From Actinomadura_C alba (GTDB lineage: Bacteria; Actinomycetota; Actinomycetes; Streptosporangiales; Streptosporangiaceae): DNA of 64,000 bases. A model generated the notes under the pieces. It saw nothing but the letters and a program-made list of their open reading frames with translations, was not told the origin of the DNA and searched no databases. The stretch is taken from contig NZ_BAAAOK010000015.1 in the NCBI RefSeq assembly GCF_039530285.1, positions 310,001-374,000 of the forward strand, in the 5' to 3' direction. Below, one piece after another: positions 1-8,519 of this stretch. The first letter of the stretch is position 1. Each line of letters starts with the position of its first letter. The translations under genes were made by a program, and so were the position numbers.

Positions 1-1883
1 TGATCCGGTCGTGCCTGTACGCCGACGCGGCGCCCGCTGAACGGCACGCGGCACACGCGGCGCTCGCGACCGTACTCGACCGGGAGTGGGAGCGGTCGCG
101 GCGGAGCTGGCATCTGGCCGCCGTCGCCGGCGAACCGGACGGCCGACTCGCCGACGAGCTCGCGACGGCCGCGCTCGCGGCCAGGCGGGCCGGGCACCTC
201 GCCGAGTCCTCCCGTGCCTGGCAGCGCGCCGCCGCCCTCTCGCGCACCCGGGAGGCCAGGGCGGAGCGGCTGATCGCGGCGGCATCGGACGCCTGGACGG
301 CGGGCCGGTCCCGGCGCGCGCACGCGCTGCTGCGCCAGGCGCGGCCATTGACGGGTACGGGTGAACTGCTCGGCCTCGCCGGTCTGCTGCGCGGTGAGAT
401 CGAGCTGCGTGACGGGATCCCCGCCATCGGCGGCCGGATGCTGGTGGAGGCGGCGGACCGGCTCGCCGACGTGGACCGGGTGCTCGCCATCACCGCTCTG
501 GCTCGGGCCGGCGAGGCGGTCCGGATCACCGGAGACCGGCGATCGTGCCTGGCCATCGCCGAACGCGCCGCCGCGCTGGGCGGCACCGGCGAGTCTCCGC
601 TCGTCACGCTGATGCTCCACCACATCGCCGGCATGGCGGCGACGTTCCAGGGCCGGCACGCGGACGCCGCCGCGCGTCTGCGACGGGTGATCGAGTACGC
701 GGACCTGACCGAGGACTGCGCCGCCAAGACCTGGGCGAGCCTGGCCGCGCTCACCCTCGGAGACGATCAACGGGCCCAGGATCTCGCCACGCAGGCGGTG
801 GCGGCCGCACGCGAGCACGGCGTCGTGGCTCCGGTGCCCTGGGCGCTGTGGGCGCTCGCCCAGGCCGAGCTCTCCCTCGGGCGGTACCCGGCGGCCCTCG
901 CCGCCGCCCTGGAAGGACTTCGCCTTTCGCGCGTGGCCGGCCAGGCGAACTGCGCGATGGACCACGTCGCCACCATCACGCTGATCGCGGCCTTCCAGGG
1001 GGACGGGGAGACGGTGGCGCGGCACCTCGGGGAGATCTCCGACGAGGTGAACAGGCGAGGGCTCGCACGTGCGGACGCCATGAGCTCGTGGGCGCTCGCG
1101 TGCCTGGATCTCGCGGACGACCGTCCGGCCGACGCGGCCGGCCGCCTCGCCCGGATGGCGGCCGGGGGTCCCGTCCACTCGGTCGTACGCGTCCTCGCCA
1201 CGCCGCACTTCGTCGAGGCCGCCGTCCGCTGCGGCCGGGGGGCCTCCTCGGCGCGGGCCCTGCGGCTCTTCGAGCTCTGGGCGGAAGGCACCCGCAATCC
1301 CACCCGGCGAGCGCTGGCGCAGCGCTGCCGGGCGCTGCTCGCCGACCACGCGGGCCGTGCGGGCGGCGACGGCGATGGCGACGGCAGAGATGGCGGTGGC
1401 GGTGGGGACGATGGCGGTGCCGATGATGGCCGCGCCGGCGACGGCACGGTGGAGGCGCACTTCGGCGCGGCGCTGCGCCTGCACCGGCACGGGGACTCCG
1501 CCTTCGAGATGGCGAGGACCGAGCTGCTCTACGGGCACTGGCTGCGGCGCCGGCGCAGGCCGAGCGCCGCGCGTGAGCACCTGCGCAACGCTCTACTGAT
1601 CTTTGAGCGCTATGACGCGGGCCGGTGGGTGGAGCGGGCGCGGGCGGAACTGCGCGCGGCCGGCGACACCGTCCCGACTGGTGCGCTCGACGACGCCCGC
1701 GGCCTTGCCGTCCTGACGGCCCAGCAGGCGCAGATCGCCCGCCTGGTCGCCGAAGGATCCACCAACAGGGAGATCGCCGCCCGGCTCGACCTCAGTCACC
1801 GCACCGTCGACCATCATCTGCGCAACGTCTTCACCCGGCTCGGGATCCGCTCCCGGGTCGAGCTCGCGAGGTTATTGCGCTGA
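1..1883 (+). CDS. LuxR-family (LAL-type) transcriptional regulator, 5'-truncated by window edge
   Basis: Only the C-terminal part lies in the window: frame 3 is open from the first bases, so the true start is upstream. The last ~60 residues form a LuxR/GerE helix-turn-helix (LTAQQAQIARLVAEG, then TNREIAARLDLSHRTVDHHL), which binds DNA in this family. The region before it is a long alpha-helical, Ala/Leu/Arg-rich array resembling the TPR/MalT-like sensor region of large ATP-binding LAL regulators; the N-terminal ATPase is expected upstream but not visible. An odd Gly/Asp-rich linker (about 1363-1446, GDGDG/GGGGG repeats) interrupts the helical array. The effector is unknown. Confidence 0.85.
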   Translation, partial: IRSCLYADAAPAERHAAHAALATVLDREWERSRRSWHLAAVAGEPDGRLADELATAALAARRAGHLAESSRAWQRAAALSRTREARAERLIAAASDAWTAGRSRRAHALLRQARPLTGTGELLGLAGLLRGEIELRDGIPAIGGRMLVEAADRLADVDRVLAITALARAGEAVRITGDRRSCLAIAERAAALGGTGESPLVTLMLHHIAGMAATFQGRHADAAARLRRVIEYADLTEDCAAKTWASLAALTLGDDQRAQDLATQAVAAAREHGVVAPVPWALWALAQAELSLGRYPAALAAALEGLRLSRVAGQANCAMDHVATITLIAAFQGDGETVARHLGEISDEVNRRGLARADAMSSWALACLDLADDRPADAAGRLARMAAGGPVHSVVRVLATPHFVEAAVRCGRGASSARALRLFELWAEGTRNPTRRALAQRCRALLADHAGRAGGDGDGDGRDGGGGGDDGGADDGRAGDGTVEAHFGAALRLHRHGDSAFEMARTELLYGHWLRRRRRPSAAREHLRNALLIFERYDAGRWVERARAELRAAGDTVPTGALDDARGLAVLTAQQAQIARLVAEGSTNREIAARLDLSHRTVDHHLRNVFTRLGIRSRVELARLLR

Positions 1884-1901
1884 GCCGCGCCGCCGGGCCG
1901 G

Positions 1902-2744
1902 TCACCCGCGGGCGACCGGGAAGTCGAAGTAGGTGTCCGGGTACGGCTCGCCGCTGAGGGTGTAGTGCCACCACTCCGCGGCGTAGTTGGTGAAGCCGGC
2001 CGTCTCCAGCGTGCTCTTGAGCAGCAGCCGGTTGTCCCGGGCCTTACCGGTGATTCGCGGGTCGAGGGTGTTGGCCAGGGTGTCGAAGCAGTCGAAGCCG
2101 GTGCCCATGTCGACCGTGTTGTCGGGGAACCGTTCGTCGCGGGGGGCGAAACACGGCACGAGCCGTTCGCCGGGCACGTAGGGGCGCTGCGCCTTGGCCG
2201 GCAGCCGGACGAGGGTGAGGTCGACCGTGCTGCCCCGGCTGTGGCCGGAGCGGGCCGCGATGTAACCGTCCTCGAACAGCCTCGACTTGTCGACGTTCGG
2301 GTAGAACTCGCCCTTCATGCGCACGTCGCGGGGACGTTCGGCCCAGCGTGCGAAGTCGTTCACCGCGCGCTGCGGCCGGTAGCAGTCGTACACCTTGAGG
2401 GTGTAGCCGCGCGGGCGCAGGGCGGCCTGGGCGCGGCGGAGCGCCTGTGCCGCCGGCCGGCTGAGGATGCACAGCGGCTGGCGGTAACCGATGATCGGGC
2501 GGCCGATGAAGTTGTGCGACGTGCGGTACCGGATGTCGTGCAGGATCGTGGGGTCCACGTCCGAGAGGACGACGAACCCGGTGGGGATCCTTCCGCCGTG
2601 GTGGGTGACGGAGGCGGAGGCCGGCACCGGGAACAGCACGGCCATCATGAGAAGCGTGACCGCGAGGGCGCGGAGCGGGCGGATGCGGGTCCACGGGCGG
2701 GACCGGGCGCGCTGTGGAGCGTCCATCAAGATCGACATGATCAT
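1902..2744 (-). CDS. Secreted D-alanyl-D-alanine dipeptidase, VanX-like (peptidase M15D)
   Basis: A 280-aa protein with an Arg-rich N-terminus followed by a hydrophobic segment (about residues 24-44) ending in ASA, i.e. a signal peptide. The zinc-dipeptidase signature is complete: GHSRGSTVDLTL supplies the metal-binding His and Asp, and AEWWHYTL supplies the catalytic Glu and third metal His. The family cleaves D-Ala-D-Ala. Because it looks exported and has no vanH/vanA neighbours, a role in cell-wall peptide turnover is more likely than glycopeptide resistance. Stands alone, convergent with the LuxR gene. Confidence 0.85.
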   Translation of the reverse strand: MIMSILMDAPQRARSRPWTRIRPLRALAVTLLMMAVLFPVPASASVTHHGGRIPTGFVVLSDVDPTILHDIRYRTSHNFIGRPIIGYRQPLCILSRPAAQALRRAQAALRPRGYTLKVYDCYRPQRAVNDFARWAERPRDVRMKGEFYPNVDKSRLFEDGYIAARSGHSRGSTVDLTLVRLPAKAQRPYVPGERLVPCFAPRDERFPDNTVDMGTGFDCFDTLANTLDPRITGKARDNRLLLKSTLETAGFTNYAAEWWHYTLSGEPYPDTYFDFPVARG

Positions 2745-2932
2745 TTCTACCTCACGCGGCGCGGACCCGCCACTACCGGACGTAGATCGATCTCCGCCAG
2801 CCGCCTCGCCGGATTGTTGCCCTTAAGCGATCAAAATCACATTTGGCTACTTTCTCGAGATGGTAGGGCAGAGCCGGAGTGACGACGCCGTCTGCGGGAA
2901 GCACCCAGCGACACACGATCTTGGAGGGACGG

Positions 2933-4591
2933 GTGGGAACAGTCGCGGACGGTCTCCGCCTACAGGTCAACGGGCTCGACTACCTGCTGCTGGCGCTGTA
3001 CTTCGGGACGGTGCTCGGCATCGGGTTCATCGCCCGGATGACGGTGCGCACCAGTTCGGACTTCTTCCTCTCCGGACGGTCGCTGCCCGCCTGGATCACC
3101 GGTCTGGCGTTCCTGTCGGCGAACCTCGGCGCGACCGAGATCCTCGGCATGGCCGCCAACGGCGCCCAGTACGGCGCCATGACCGTGCACTACTACTGGA
3201 TCGGCGCGGTGCCGGCCATGGTGTTCCTCGGCATCGTGATGATGCCGTTCTACTACCGGTCCGGAGTGCACAGCGTCCCCGAGTTCCTGCGGCGGCGCTT
3301 CAACCGGCCGACGCAGCAGCTCAACGCCGTCACCTTCGCGGTCGCGCAGGTGCTCATCGCCGGCATCAACCTGTACGCGCTGGCTCTGGTGATGCGCGCG
3401 CTGCTCGGCTGGCCGCTGCCGCCGGCCATCGTCGTGGCGGCGGCCTTCGTGCTCGCCTACATCACCCTGGGCGGGCTCTCGTCGGCGATCTACAACGAGG
3501 TCCTGCAGTTCTTCGTCATCCTCGCCGGCCTGGTCCCGCTCACCGTTCTCGGGCTCATCAAGGTGGGCGGGCCGTCCGGCCTGGCGGAGAAGATCAGGGC
3601 GTCGTCGCTGGGTGAGGGCGGCCTGCACGCCTGGCACGGAACGGGTGTCGGGTCCGAGAACCCGATGGCCGCCAACTGGATCGGGATCATCTTCGGCCTC
3701 GGCTTCGTGCTCTCCTTCGGCTACTGGACCACCAACTTCGCCGAGGTACAGCGGGGCCTGTCGGCGCGCAACACCAACGCCGCTCGGCTCACCCCCATCG
3801 TCGCGGCCTACCCGAAGCTGATGATCCCGGCGGTCACCGTGATTCCCGGAATGATCGCTCTCGTGCTGTTCCCGCAGCTCGGCAAGGCCAATGACTACAA
3901 CGACGCGATACCGCTGCTGATGAACGACCTGCTGCCGAGCGGCGTGCTCGGCATCGCGCTCACCGGCCTCATCGCCTCGTTCATGGCGGGCATGGCGGCC
4001 AACGTCAGCGGCTTCAACACGGTGTTCACCTACGACCTGTGGAAGGCCAACGTCGCCAAGGACCGGCCGGACGCGTACTACATCAAGGTCGGCCGCTGGG
4101 TCACCGTCGCGGGCGTGGCCGGCGGTATCGGCACCGCCTTCATCGCCGCGGGGTTCAGCAACATCATGAACTACATGCAGTCGCTGTTCGCGTTCTTCAA
4201 CGCACCGCTGTTCGCGACCTTCATCGTCGGGCTGTTCTGGCGGCGGATGACGCCCTGGGCGGGGTTCTGGGGACTGCTGGCGGGCACGCTGAGCGCGATG
4301 GCGTCCTATGTGCTCTACAAGGCCGGGGTGCTGGACTTCGGCACCGACCTGAACTCCAGCTTCTGGGGGGCCGGAATCGCCTTCGTGGTCGACGTCGCGG
4401 TGTCGGTGGCCGTCACCTTCATGACGGCGCCCAAGCCCGCAACCGAACTCGCCGGCCTGGTGCGGGGCATCAAGTCCGACGATCTGGTCGACGACTCCAT
4501 CGCGGGGGACAAGGCGTGGTTCCGCTCCCCGGTCGTGCTGGGCGTCGGGGCGCTCGCCCTGGGCGCCGCCCTCTACCTGCCGCTGCTCTGA
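2933..4591 (+). CDS. Sodium:solute symporter (SSS/SLC5 family)
   Basis: A polytopic membrane protein of about 552 aa with the SSS fold: early TM segments containing SGRSLPAWITGLAFLSANLG, then NGAQYG and a PEFLRRRF loop typical of the family. It should couple Na+ influx to uptake of an organic solute; the substrate cannot be read from sequence. I chose GTG at 2933 because GGAGGG lies 4 bases upstream; an in-frame GTG at 2879 would add 18 unremarkable residues. The small membrane protein 18 bases downstream probably belongs to the same operon. Confidence 0.87.
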   Translation: MGTVADGLRLQVNGLDYLLLALYFGTVLGIGFIARMTVRTSSDFFLSGRSLPAWITGLAFLSANLGATEILGMAANGAQYGAMTVHYYWIGAVPAMVFLGIVMMPFYYRSGVHSVPEFLRRRFNRPTQQLNAVTFAVAQVLIAGINLYALALVMRALLGWPLPPAIVVAAAFVLAYITLGGLSSAIYNEVLQFFVILAGLVPLTVLGLIKVGGPSGLAEKIRASSLGEGGLHAWHGTGVGSENPMAANWIGIIFGLGFVLSFGYWTTNFAEVQRGLSARNTNAARLTPIVAAYPKLMIPAVTVIPGMIALVLFPQLGKANDYNDAIPLLMNDLLPSGVLGIALTGLIASFMAGMAANVSGFNTVFTYDLWKANVAKDRPDAYYIKVGRWVTVAGVAGGIGTAFIAAGFSNIMNYMQSLFAFFNAPLFATFIVGLFWRRMTPWAGFWGLLAGTLSAMASYVLYKAGVLDFGTDLNSSFWGAGIAFVVDVAVSVAVTFMTAPKPATELAGLVRGIKSDDLVDDSIAGDKAWFRSPVVLGVGALALGAALYLPLL

Positions 4592-4609
4592 CGCCTGGAG
4601 AGATGAATC

Positions 4610-4882
4610 ATGACAACGGACAAGACGCCCGACACCCCGATGCGACGGCGGCCCGCCCTCCTCACCGTGCTGAGCGAGATCCGGGTCATCATCGGTGCGC
4701 TGTTCTGCGTCTACGGCGTGATCGTCGGGGTCGCCGGGCTGTTCGACTCCAAGGCCGAGCTGGACAAGGCCCAGGGGGTGAACATCAACCTCTGGACCGG
4801 CCTGGCCATGCTCGTCTTCGGGGCCGCGTTCCTCCTGTGGGCCTACCTGCGTCCGGCCCGGCGCGCGGAGGACGGTTCCTGA
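4610..4882 (+). CDS. Small two-TM membrane protein, likely symporter partner
   Basis: A 90-aa protein with a charged N-terminus and two hydrophobic segments (about residues 26-46 and 62-81) separated by a polar loop with KAELDKAQG. It starts 18 bases after the symporter with a GGAGAG-like ribosome site and has no other obvious operon partner. Small membrane proteins accompany some SSS transporters (for example the DUF485/DUF4212 types); I do not recognise this one as either family, so a subunit role is inference from position. Its last 40 bases overlap the 3' end of soxR on the other strand. Confidence 0.72.
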   Translation: MTTDKTPDTPMRRRPALLTVLSEIRVIIGALFCVYGVIVGVAGLFDSKAELDKAQGVNINLWTGLAMLVFGAAFLLWAYLRPARRAEDGS

Positions 4883-5460
4883 ACGTCGCCGCCCTCGCAT
4901 GCGGGTGCGCACGCGTCCGCCACCAGTTCGATCACCGGCTCGATCCGCGACGACGTCCCCCGGCCTGCTCCGGCACCGTCGGCGGCCGCGAGTGACGCCG
5001 GCGCGGCGGCGTCGGTGAGCAGCCGTCGCGGCCCCGGCCCGCTCTCGCCGAGCACGTCCGAGGGGTTGGAGAGCTTGCAGCTGCCCAGGGAGAGGCAGCC
5101 GCAGCCGATGCAATCGGTGAGGTCGTCGCGCAGCTGCTGAAGCCGCTCGATGCGGGCGTCCAGCTCACTGCGCCAGGACGCCGACAGCCGGGCCCAGTCA
5201 CCGCGGGTCGGGGTGCGTTCCTCGGGCAGCTGGGAGAGCGCTTCGCGGATCGTGTTCAACGGCATGCCGACCCGCTGCGAGACGCGGATGAACGCGACCC
5301 GGCGCAGCGTGTCGCGCGGGAAGCGGCGCTGGTTCCCGGCCGTCCGGCGGCTGCGGATCAGCCCCTTGGACTCGTAGAAGTGCAGAGCGGAGACCGCCAC
5401 TCCGCTCCTGTCGGCGAGCTGGCCGACGCTGAGCTCCTTGAGATCGGCTGAAACTGTCAC
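4843..5460 (-). CDS. soxR: Redox-sensitive MerR-family regulator SoxR
   Basis: Begins with a MerR winged helix (VGQLADRSGVAVSALHFYES, residues ~12-31), continues with the dimerisation helix and carries the [2Fe-2S] ligand set C117-x2-C120-x-C122-x5-C128 that defines SoxR. The family activates transcription when the cluster is oxidised, in actinobacteria mainly by redox-cycling metabolites. Past residue ~135 it has a ~70-residue Ala/Gly-rich tail that enteric SoxR lacks. Starts at GTG with no clear Shine-Dalgarno; a TATAGG at 5470-5475 (read leftward) close to the GTG suggests a leaderless or near-leaderless transcript. It is divergent from an FAD oxidoreductase, the likely target. Confidence 0.93.
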   Translation of the reverse strand: MTVSADLKELSVGQLADRSGVAVSALHFYESKGLIRSRRTAGNQRRFPRDTLRRVAFIRVSQRVGMPLNTIREALSQLPEERTPTRGDWARLSASWRSELDARIERLQQLRDDLTDCIGCGCLSLGSCKLSNPSDVLGESGPGPRRLLTDAAAPASLAAADGAGAGRGTSSRIEPVIELVADACAPACEGGDVQEPSSARRAGRR

Positions 5461-5475
5461 GGATCGCAGCCTATA

Positions 5476-5493
5476 GCTCGACCAACCTTGAGG
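5476..5493. promoter_or_regulatory. SoxR operator (sox box)
   Basis: The 18-mer GCTCGACCAACCTTGAGG sits between the divergent soxR and oxidoreductase genes. Its right half CTTGAGG is identical to the sox-box half-site and its left half GCTCGAC matches CCTCAAG at four of seven positions around a 4-base centre. It directly abuts the TATAGG hexamer pointing to soxR, the geometry of MerR-type promoters where the operator fills the spacer. A good -35 hexamer was not seen. Confidence 0.65.
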
Positions 5494-5609
5494 TCGTGCC
5501 TTCCGTCGCCCTTCCGTGGCGCCGATGCCCGGGATGTCACGTCTCGGCGGGCTGTCCCGTCCTCTGGTCGACGGCGCGGAAATCGGCGCGGAAACAGGAG
5601 GACGGAGCG

Positions 5610-6809
5610 ATGACCGAGACCATGAGCGGACACCGCGTGCTGGTGCTGGGTGCCGGCTACGCCGGGATGATGTGCGCGATCCGGACGGCTAGGCGTGGCC
5701 GCCGGCACGGTGTGACAGTGACCATCGTCAACCCCTCGGGCCGGTTCACCGAGCGGTTGCGGATGCACCAGGTCGCCACCGGACAGGAGCTCGCCGACCA
5801 TCGGATCGCCGACCTGCTCGACGGCACCGGCGTCGAGTTCGTCGAGGGCCGGGCCGTCCGCATCGATCCCGGCGACCGGGAGGTGGAGGTGGACACCTCG
5901 GCCGGAGCGCGCACGCTCGGCTACGACACGCTGGTGTACGCGATCGGCGGAGTGGCCGACACCGGCGCGGTGCCCGGTGCGGACGTTCACGCCCACACCT
6001 TCGACGATGCGCGGGCGGCCGGCCGGCTGGCCGCCAGGCTGGCCGAACTCGAACGGCTCGGCGGGACCGTGACGGTCTGCGGAGGCGGTCTCACCGGCGT
6101 CGAGGCCGCGGCCGAGATCGCGGAGTCGCACCCGGGTGTCCGGGTGGTGCTCCTCAGCCGTGACGTTCCGGGCCGGATGATGGGGGAGCGGGCACGGAGC
6201 CACCTCGACCGCGCGCTTGAGCGCCTGGGAGTCGTGGTCCGGGCCGGGGCCGAGATCGTGAAGGTCCTGCCGGACGCCGTGGAACTCGCCGGCGGGGAAC
6301 TCGTGCACTCCGACGCCACCCTGTGGACCTCGGGCGTGCGGATCGCGCCGCTGGCCGCCGACGCGGGCATCGCGGCCGACGGCCGGGGACGTGTCATCAC
6401 CGACGCCACGCTCCGGTCGGTGTCGGCCCCCCAGGTGCACGCCGTCGGCGACGCCGCGGCGATCCGGCAGGCCTGGGGCGGCGTTCACGGCACCTGCCAG
6501 AGCGGCATTCCGACTGCCGCCTACACCGCCGACACGATCGTCGCGCTGGTGCGGGGACGCCGGGTCAGGCCGTTCAGGTTCGGCTACTTCCACCAGCCGG
6601 TCAGCCTGGGCCGCCGCGACGCCGTCATCCAGTTCACCCACCCCGACGACACCCCGCGCCGCTGGTTCCTCTCCGGCCGGGCGGCCGTCGCCTACAAGGA
6701 GATGGTCAGCAGCAGCCCGGTGCCGACCTACCGGCTGACCAAGCGCTATGCCGGTGGCCTCGTCTGGCCGCGCGGCGGCCGCCGCACGCGGCGCCCCGCC
6801 ACGCCCTGA
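5610..6809 (+). CDS. FAD-dependent pyridine nucleotide oxidoreductase (NDH-2-like)
   Basis: A 399-aa two-Rossmann flavoprotein: FAD-binding VLVLGAGYAGMMCAIR near the N-terminus, the NAD(P)H-binding VTVCGGGLTGVEAAAEIAE in the middle and the second FAD contact VHAVGDAAAIRQ near residue 290. It resembles type II NADH dehydrogenase/nitrite-reductase-like flavoproteins that transfer electrons from NAD(P)H to quinones or other acceptors. ATG 5610 follows AGGAGG with good spacing; the open frame runs further upstream without a better start. Position across a sox box suggests SoxR control, as for SoxR-regulated oxidoreductases known in Streptomyces. Confidence 0.87.
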   Translation: MTETMSGHRVLVLGAGYAGMMCAIRTARRGRRHGVTVTIVNPSGRFTERLRMHQVATGQELADHRIADLLDGTGVEFVEGRAVRIDPGDREVEVDTSAGARTLGYDTLVYAIGGVADTGAVPGADVHAHTFDDARAAGRLAARLAELERLGGTVTVCGGGLTGVEAAAEIAESHPGVRVVLLSRDVPGRMMGERARSHLDRALERLGVVVRAGAEIVKVLPDAVELAGGELVHSDATLWTSGVRIAPLAADAGIAADGRGRVITDATLRSVSAPQVHAVGDAAAIRQAWGGVHGTCQSGIPTAAYTADTIVALVRGRRVRPFRFGYFHQPVSLGRRDAVIQFTHPDDTPRRWFLSGRAAVAYKEMVSSSPVPTYRLTKRYAGGLVWPRGGRRTRRPATP

Positions 6810-6867
6810 CCGGCCGTACCCGGCCGCCGGCGTCACACTGATCAGGCCCTGATCGGTCGGCCCCGCG

Positions 6868-7863
6868 TCATCCCACCACCTTGGCCATGGCCGCGATGAG
6901 GTCGTCCCACAGGTCGTCGGCGGCCCGGTCGACGGTCCTGCGCCGCGGGTCGGCGTCGTGCCATGCGACGATCTCGCGGGCGCCCACGGCGAAGGGGACG
7001 CGCGCGGTCCAGCCAGGCACGAGACGCTTGATCTTGGTGTTGTCGAACACCATCGAGTGGGTCCGGTCACCGAGCAGCGGGGCGCTCAGGTCCGGTTCGA
7101 CGGCGGCGATCGTCTTCGATGGAACATGCACCAGACGCGGCGTCGCCCCGGCGGCCGATCCCATGAGCTCGTAGATCTGATTCCAGCTGAGCACCTCGTC
7201 AGAGGTGATGTGGAAACTGTCGCCGATGGCGAGGGGGTTGCCGAGGAGCCCGGTGAACGCGGTGGCGAAGTCGGTGTGGTGGGTGAGCGTCCAGAGCGAT
7301 GTGCCGTCGCCGTGCACCACCACCTCGTGACCGCGCCGCATGCGGTCGACGTCGGTCCATCCGGACATGAGCGGAACGTGGGTGCGATCGTAGGTGTGCG
7401 AAGGCCGCACGATCGTCACTGGCAGACCCGAGGTCCGGTGCGCGTCGATCAGCAACCGCTCGCAGGCGATCTTGTCGCGGGAGTACTGGGACATGGGGTT
7501 GCGGAGCGGCGTCGACTCGACGATGGGCAGGCGCTGTGGAGGTGTCTGGTAGGCGGACGCGGAACCGATGAACAGGTACTGCCCGGTCCGGTCGCCGAAC
7601 GCCTCGACACTCGCCTGCGCCTGCTCGGGGGTGTAGGCGAGGAAGTCGGCCACCGCGTCGAAGTGCCGGCCCCCGAGGGTCCGCCGTACCGCGCCGGCGT
7701 CGCGGATGTCGGCGCGGAGCACCTCGGCCGCGTCCGGAGCGGGGCGGGCGCTGGAGGTGCCGCGATTGATCATCGTGACGTCCATGCCGGCCGCGACGGC
7801 GGCGTCCACGCAGGCGGAGCTGATCACCCCGGTGCCACCGATGAACAGAACCCTCAACGACAT
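6868..7863 (-). CDS. NAD-dependent epimerase/dehydratase (extended SDR)
   Basis: A 331-aa extended short-chain dehydrogenase. It opens with the nucleotide-binding VLFIGGTGVISSACVDAA and carries the catalytic YSRDK (Y-x3-K) around residue 125. The family acts on nucleotide sugars or, in the CSP41-like branch, on other ligands; the substrate is not evident. ATG 7863 follows GGAAGG by a few bases; the open frame extends to 8601 only as a high-GC shadow across the neighbouring membrane-protein gene. It is 29 bases downstream of that gene on the same strand, so probably co-transcribed. Confidence 0.85.
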   Translation of the reverse strand: MSLRVLFIGGTGVISSACVDAAVAAGMDVTMINRGTSSARPAPDAAEVLRADIRDAGAVRRTLGGRHFDAVADFLAYTPEQAQASVEAFGDRTGQYLFIGSASAYQTPPQRLPIVESTPLRNPMSQYSRDKIACERLLIDAHRTSGLPVTIVRPSHTYDRTHVPLMSGWTDVDRMRRGHEVVVHGDGTSLWTLTHHTDFATAFTGLLGNPLAIGDSFHITSDEVLSWNQIYELMGSAAGATPRLVHVPSKTIAAVEPDLSAPLLGDRTHSMVFDNTKIKRLVPGWTARVPFAVGAREIVAWHDADPRRRTVDRAADDLWDDLIAAMAKVVG

Positions 7864-7892
7864 GCCTTCCGTCCTTTCGTCGCGGCGGCCGC

Positions 7893-8519
7893 TCACGAGG
7901 CGGTCAGCACCGTGAGCGCCCCCGCGCAGATCAGCGCGAAGGCCCAGAGCCGGTCGAGATTGAACCACGCCCTGCGCAGCACCGTCAGCCCCATCACGTC
8001 GTAGGCGAGCACCGCGATCACACCCGCGACGGCCAGCATCGCCAGCGTGTGCACACCCGTGACGAACACGGCCGCGCCGACGGGGCCGGAGGACAGGCCG
8101 TGGTCGTGGCCGGAGGGAGCCGCCGAGGTGGTCAGTACCGGGAGCAGCATCAGCCCGGCGCCGTGCACCGACGACATCAGGAACGACCAGCACCCGAGCT
8201 GCCACAGCGACAGTTTCATGCCGACCCAGCGGAAATGCCGCTTCGACAGCAGCCGCCACAGCCCGAAGCCCACCAGCACGACCCCGCCGCCGATGGCGAC
8301 GATCCGGGTGGTGAGCACCGACCCGGTCGTCGTCACCACGAGGGCGACGACGCCCACCGACGCCGCGTGCCCGCAGGCGATCGCGGGCAGCGACTGCAGT
8401 ACCAGCGCGCGGCTGCGCTCCTGTAAACCGCGGGCGACCGCGAACAGCCAGCCCATCCCCGGGTTGAGCCCGTGGAAGGCGCCGAGCGCGACCAGCGCGG
8501 CCAGCGACCCCTCGGTCAC
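7893..8519 (-). CDS. Polytopic membrane protein coupled to methanethiol oxidase homologue
   Basis: A 208-aa protein with about six hydrophobic segments and conserved-looking histidines placed in or beside them: HGLNPGMGW near the N-terminus, SSVHGAGLML, a GHDHG loop and TGVHTL. The His pattern recalls metal-ion transporters of the nickel/cobalt or HupE type, but I cannot assign a family. Its GTG start overlaps the stop of the upstream SBP56 gene by four bases (GTGA, 8516-8519), implying translational coupling. Copper or other metal supply to that enzyme is my inference. Confidence 0.75.
   Translation of the reverse strand: MTEGSLAALVALGAFHGLNPGMGWLFAVARGLQERSRALVLQSLPAIACGHAASVGVVALVVTTTGSVLTTRIVAIGGGVVLVGFGLWRLLSKRHFRWVGMKLSLWQLGCWSFLMSSVHGAGLMLLPVLTTSAAPSGHDHGLSSGPVGAAVFVTGVHTLAMLAVAGVIAVLAYDVMGLTVLRRAWFNLDRLWAFALICAGALTVLTAS

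Noticed and set aside
1902..2744. Vancomycin-resistance vanX
   Set aside because: Signal peptide and absence of vanH, vanA or vanRS; more likely a general cell-wall dipeptidase.
2960..5113. 717-aa minus-strand open frame opposite the symporter
   Set aside because: Arg/Asp/Glu/Gln/His-rich sequence without hydrophobic core, exactly antisense to a good membrane protein; a high-GC shadow.
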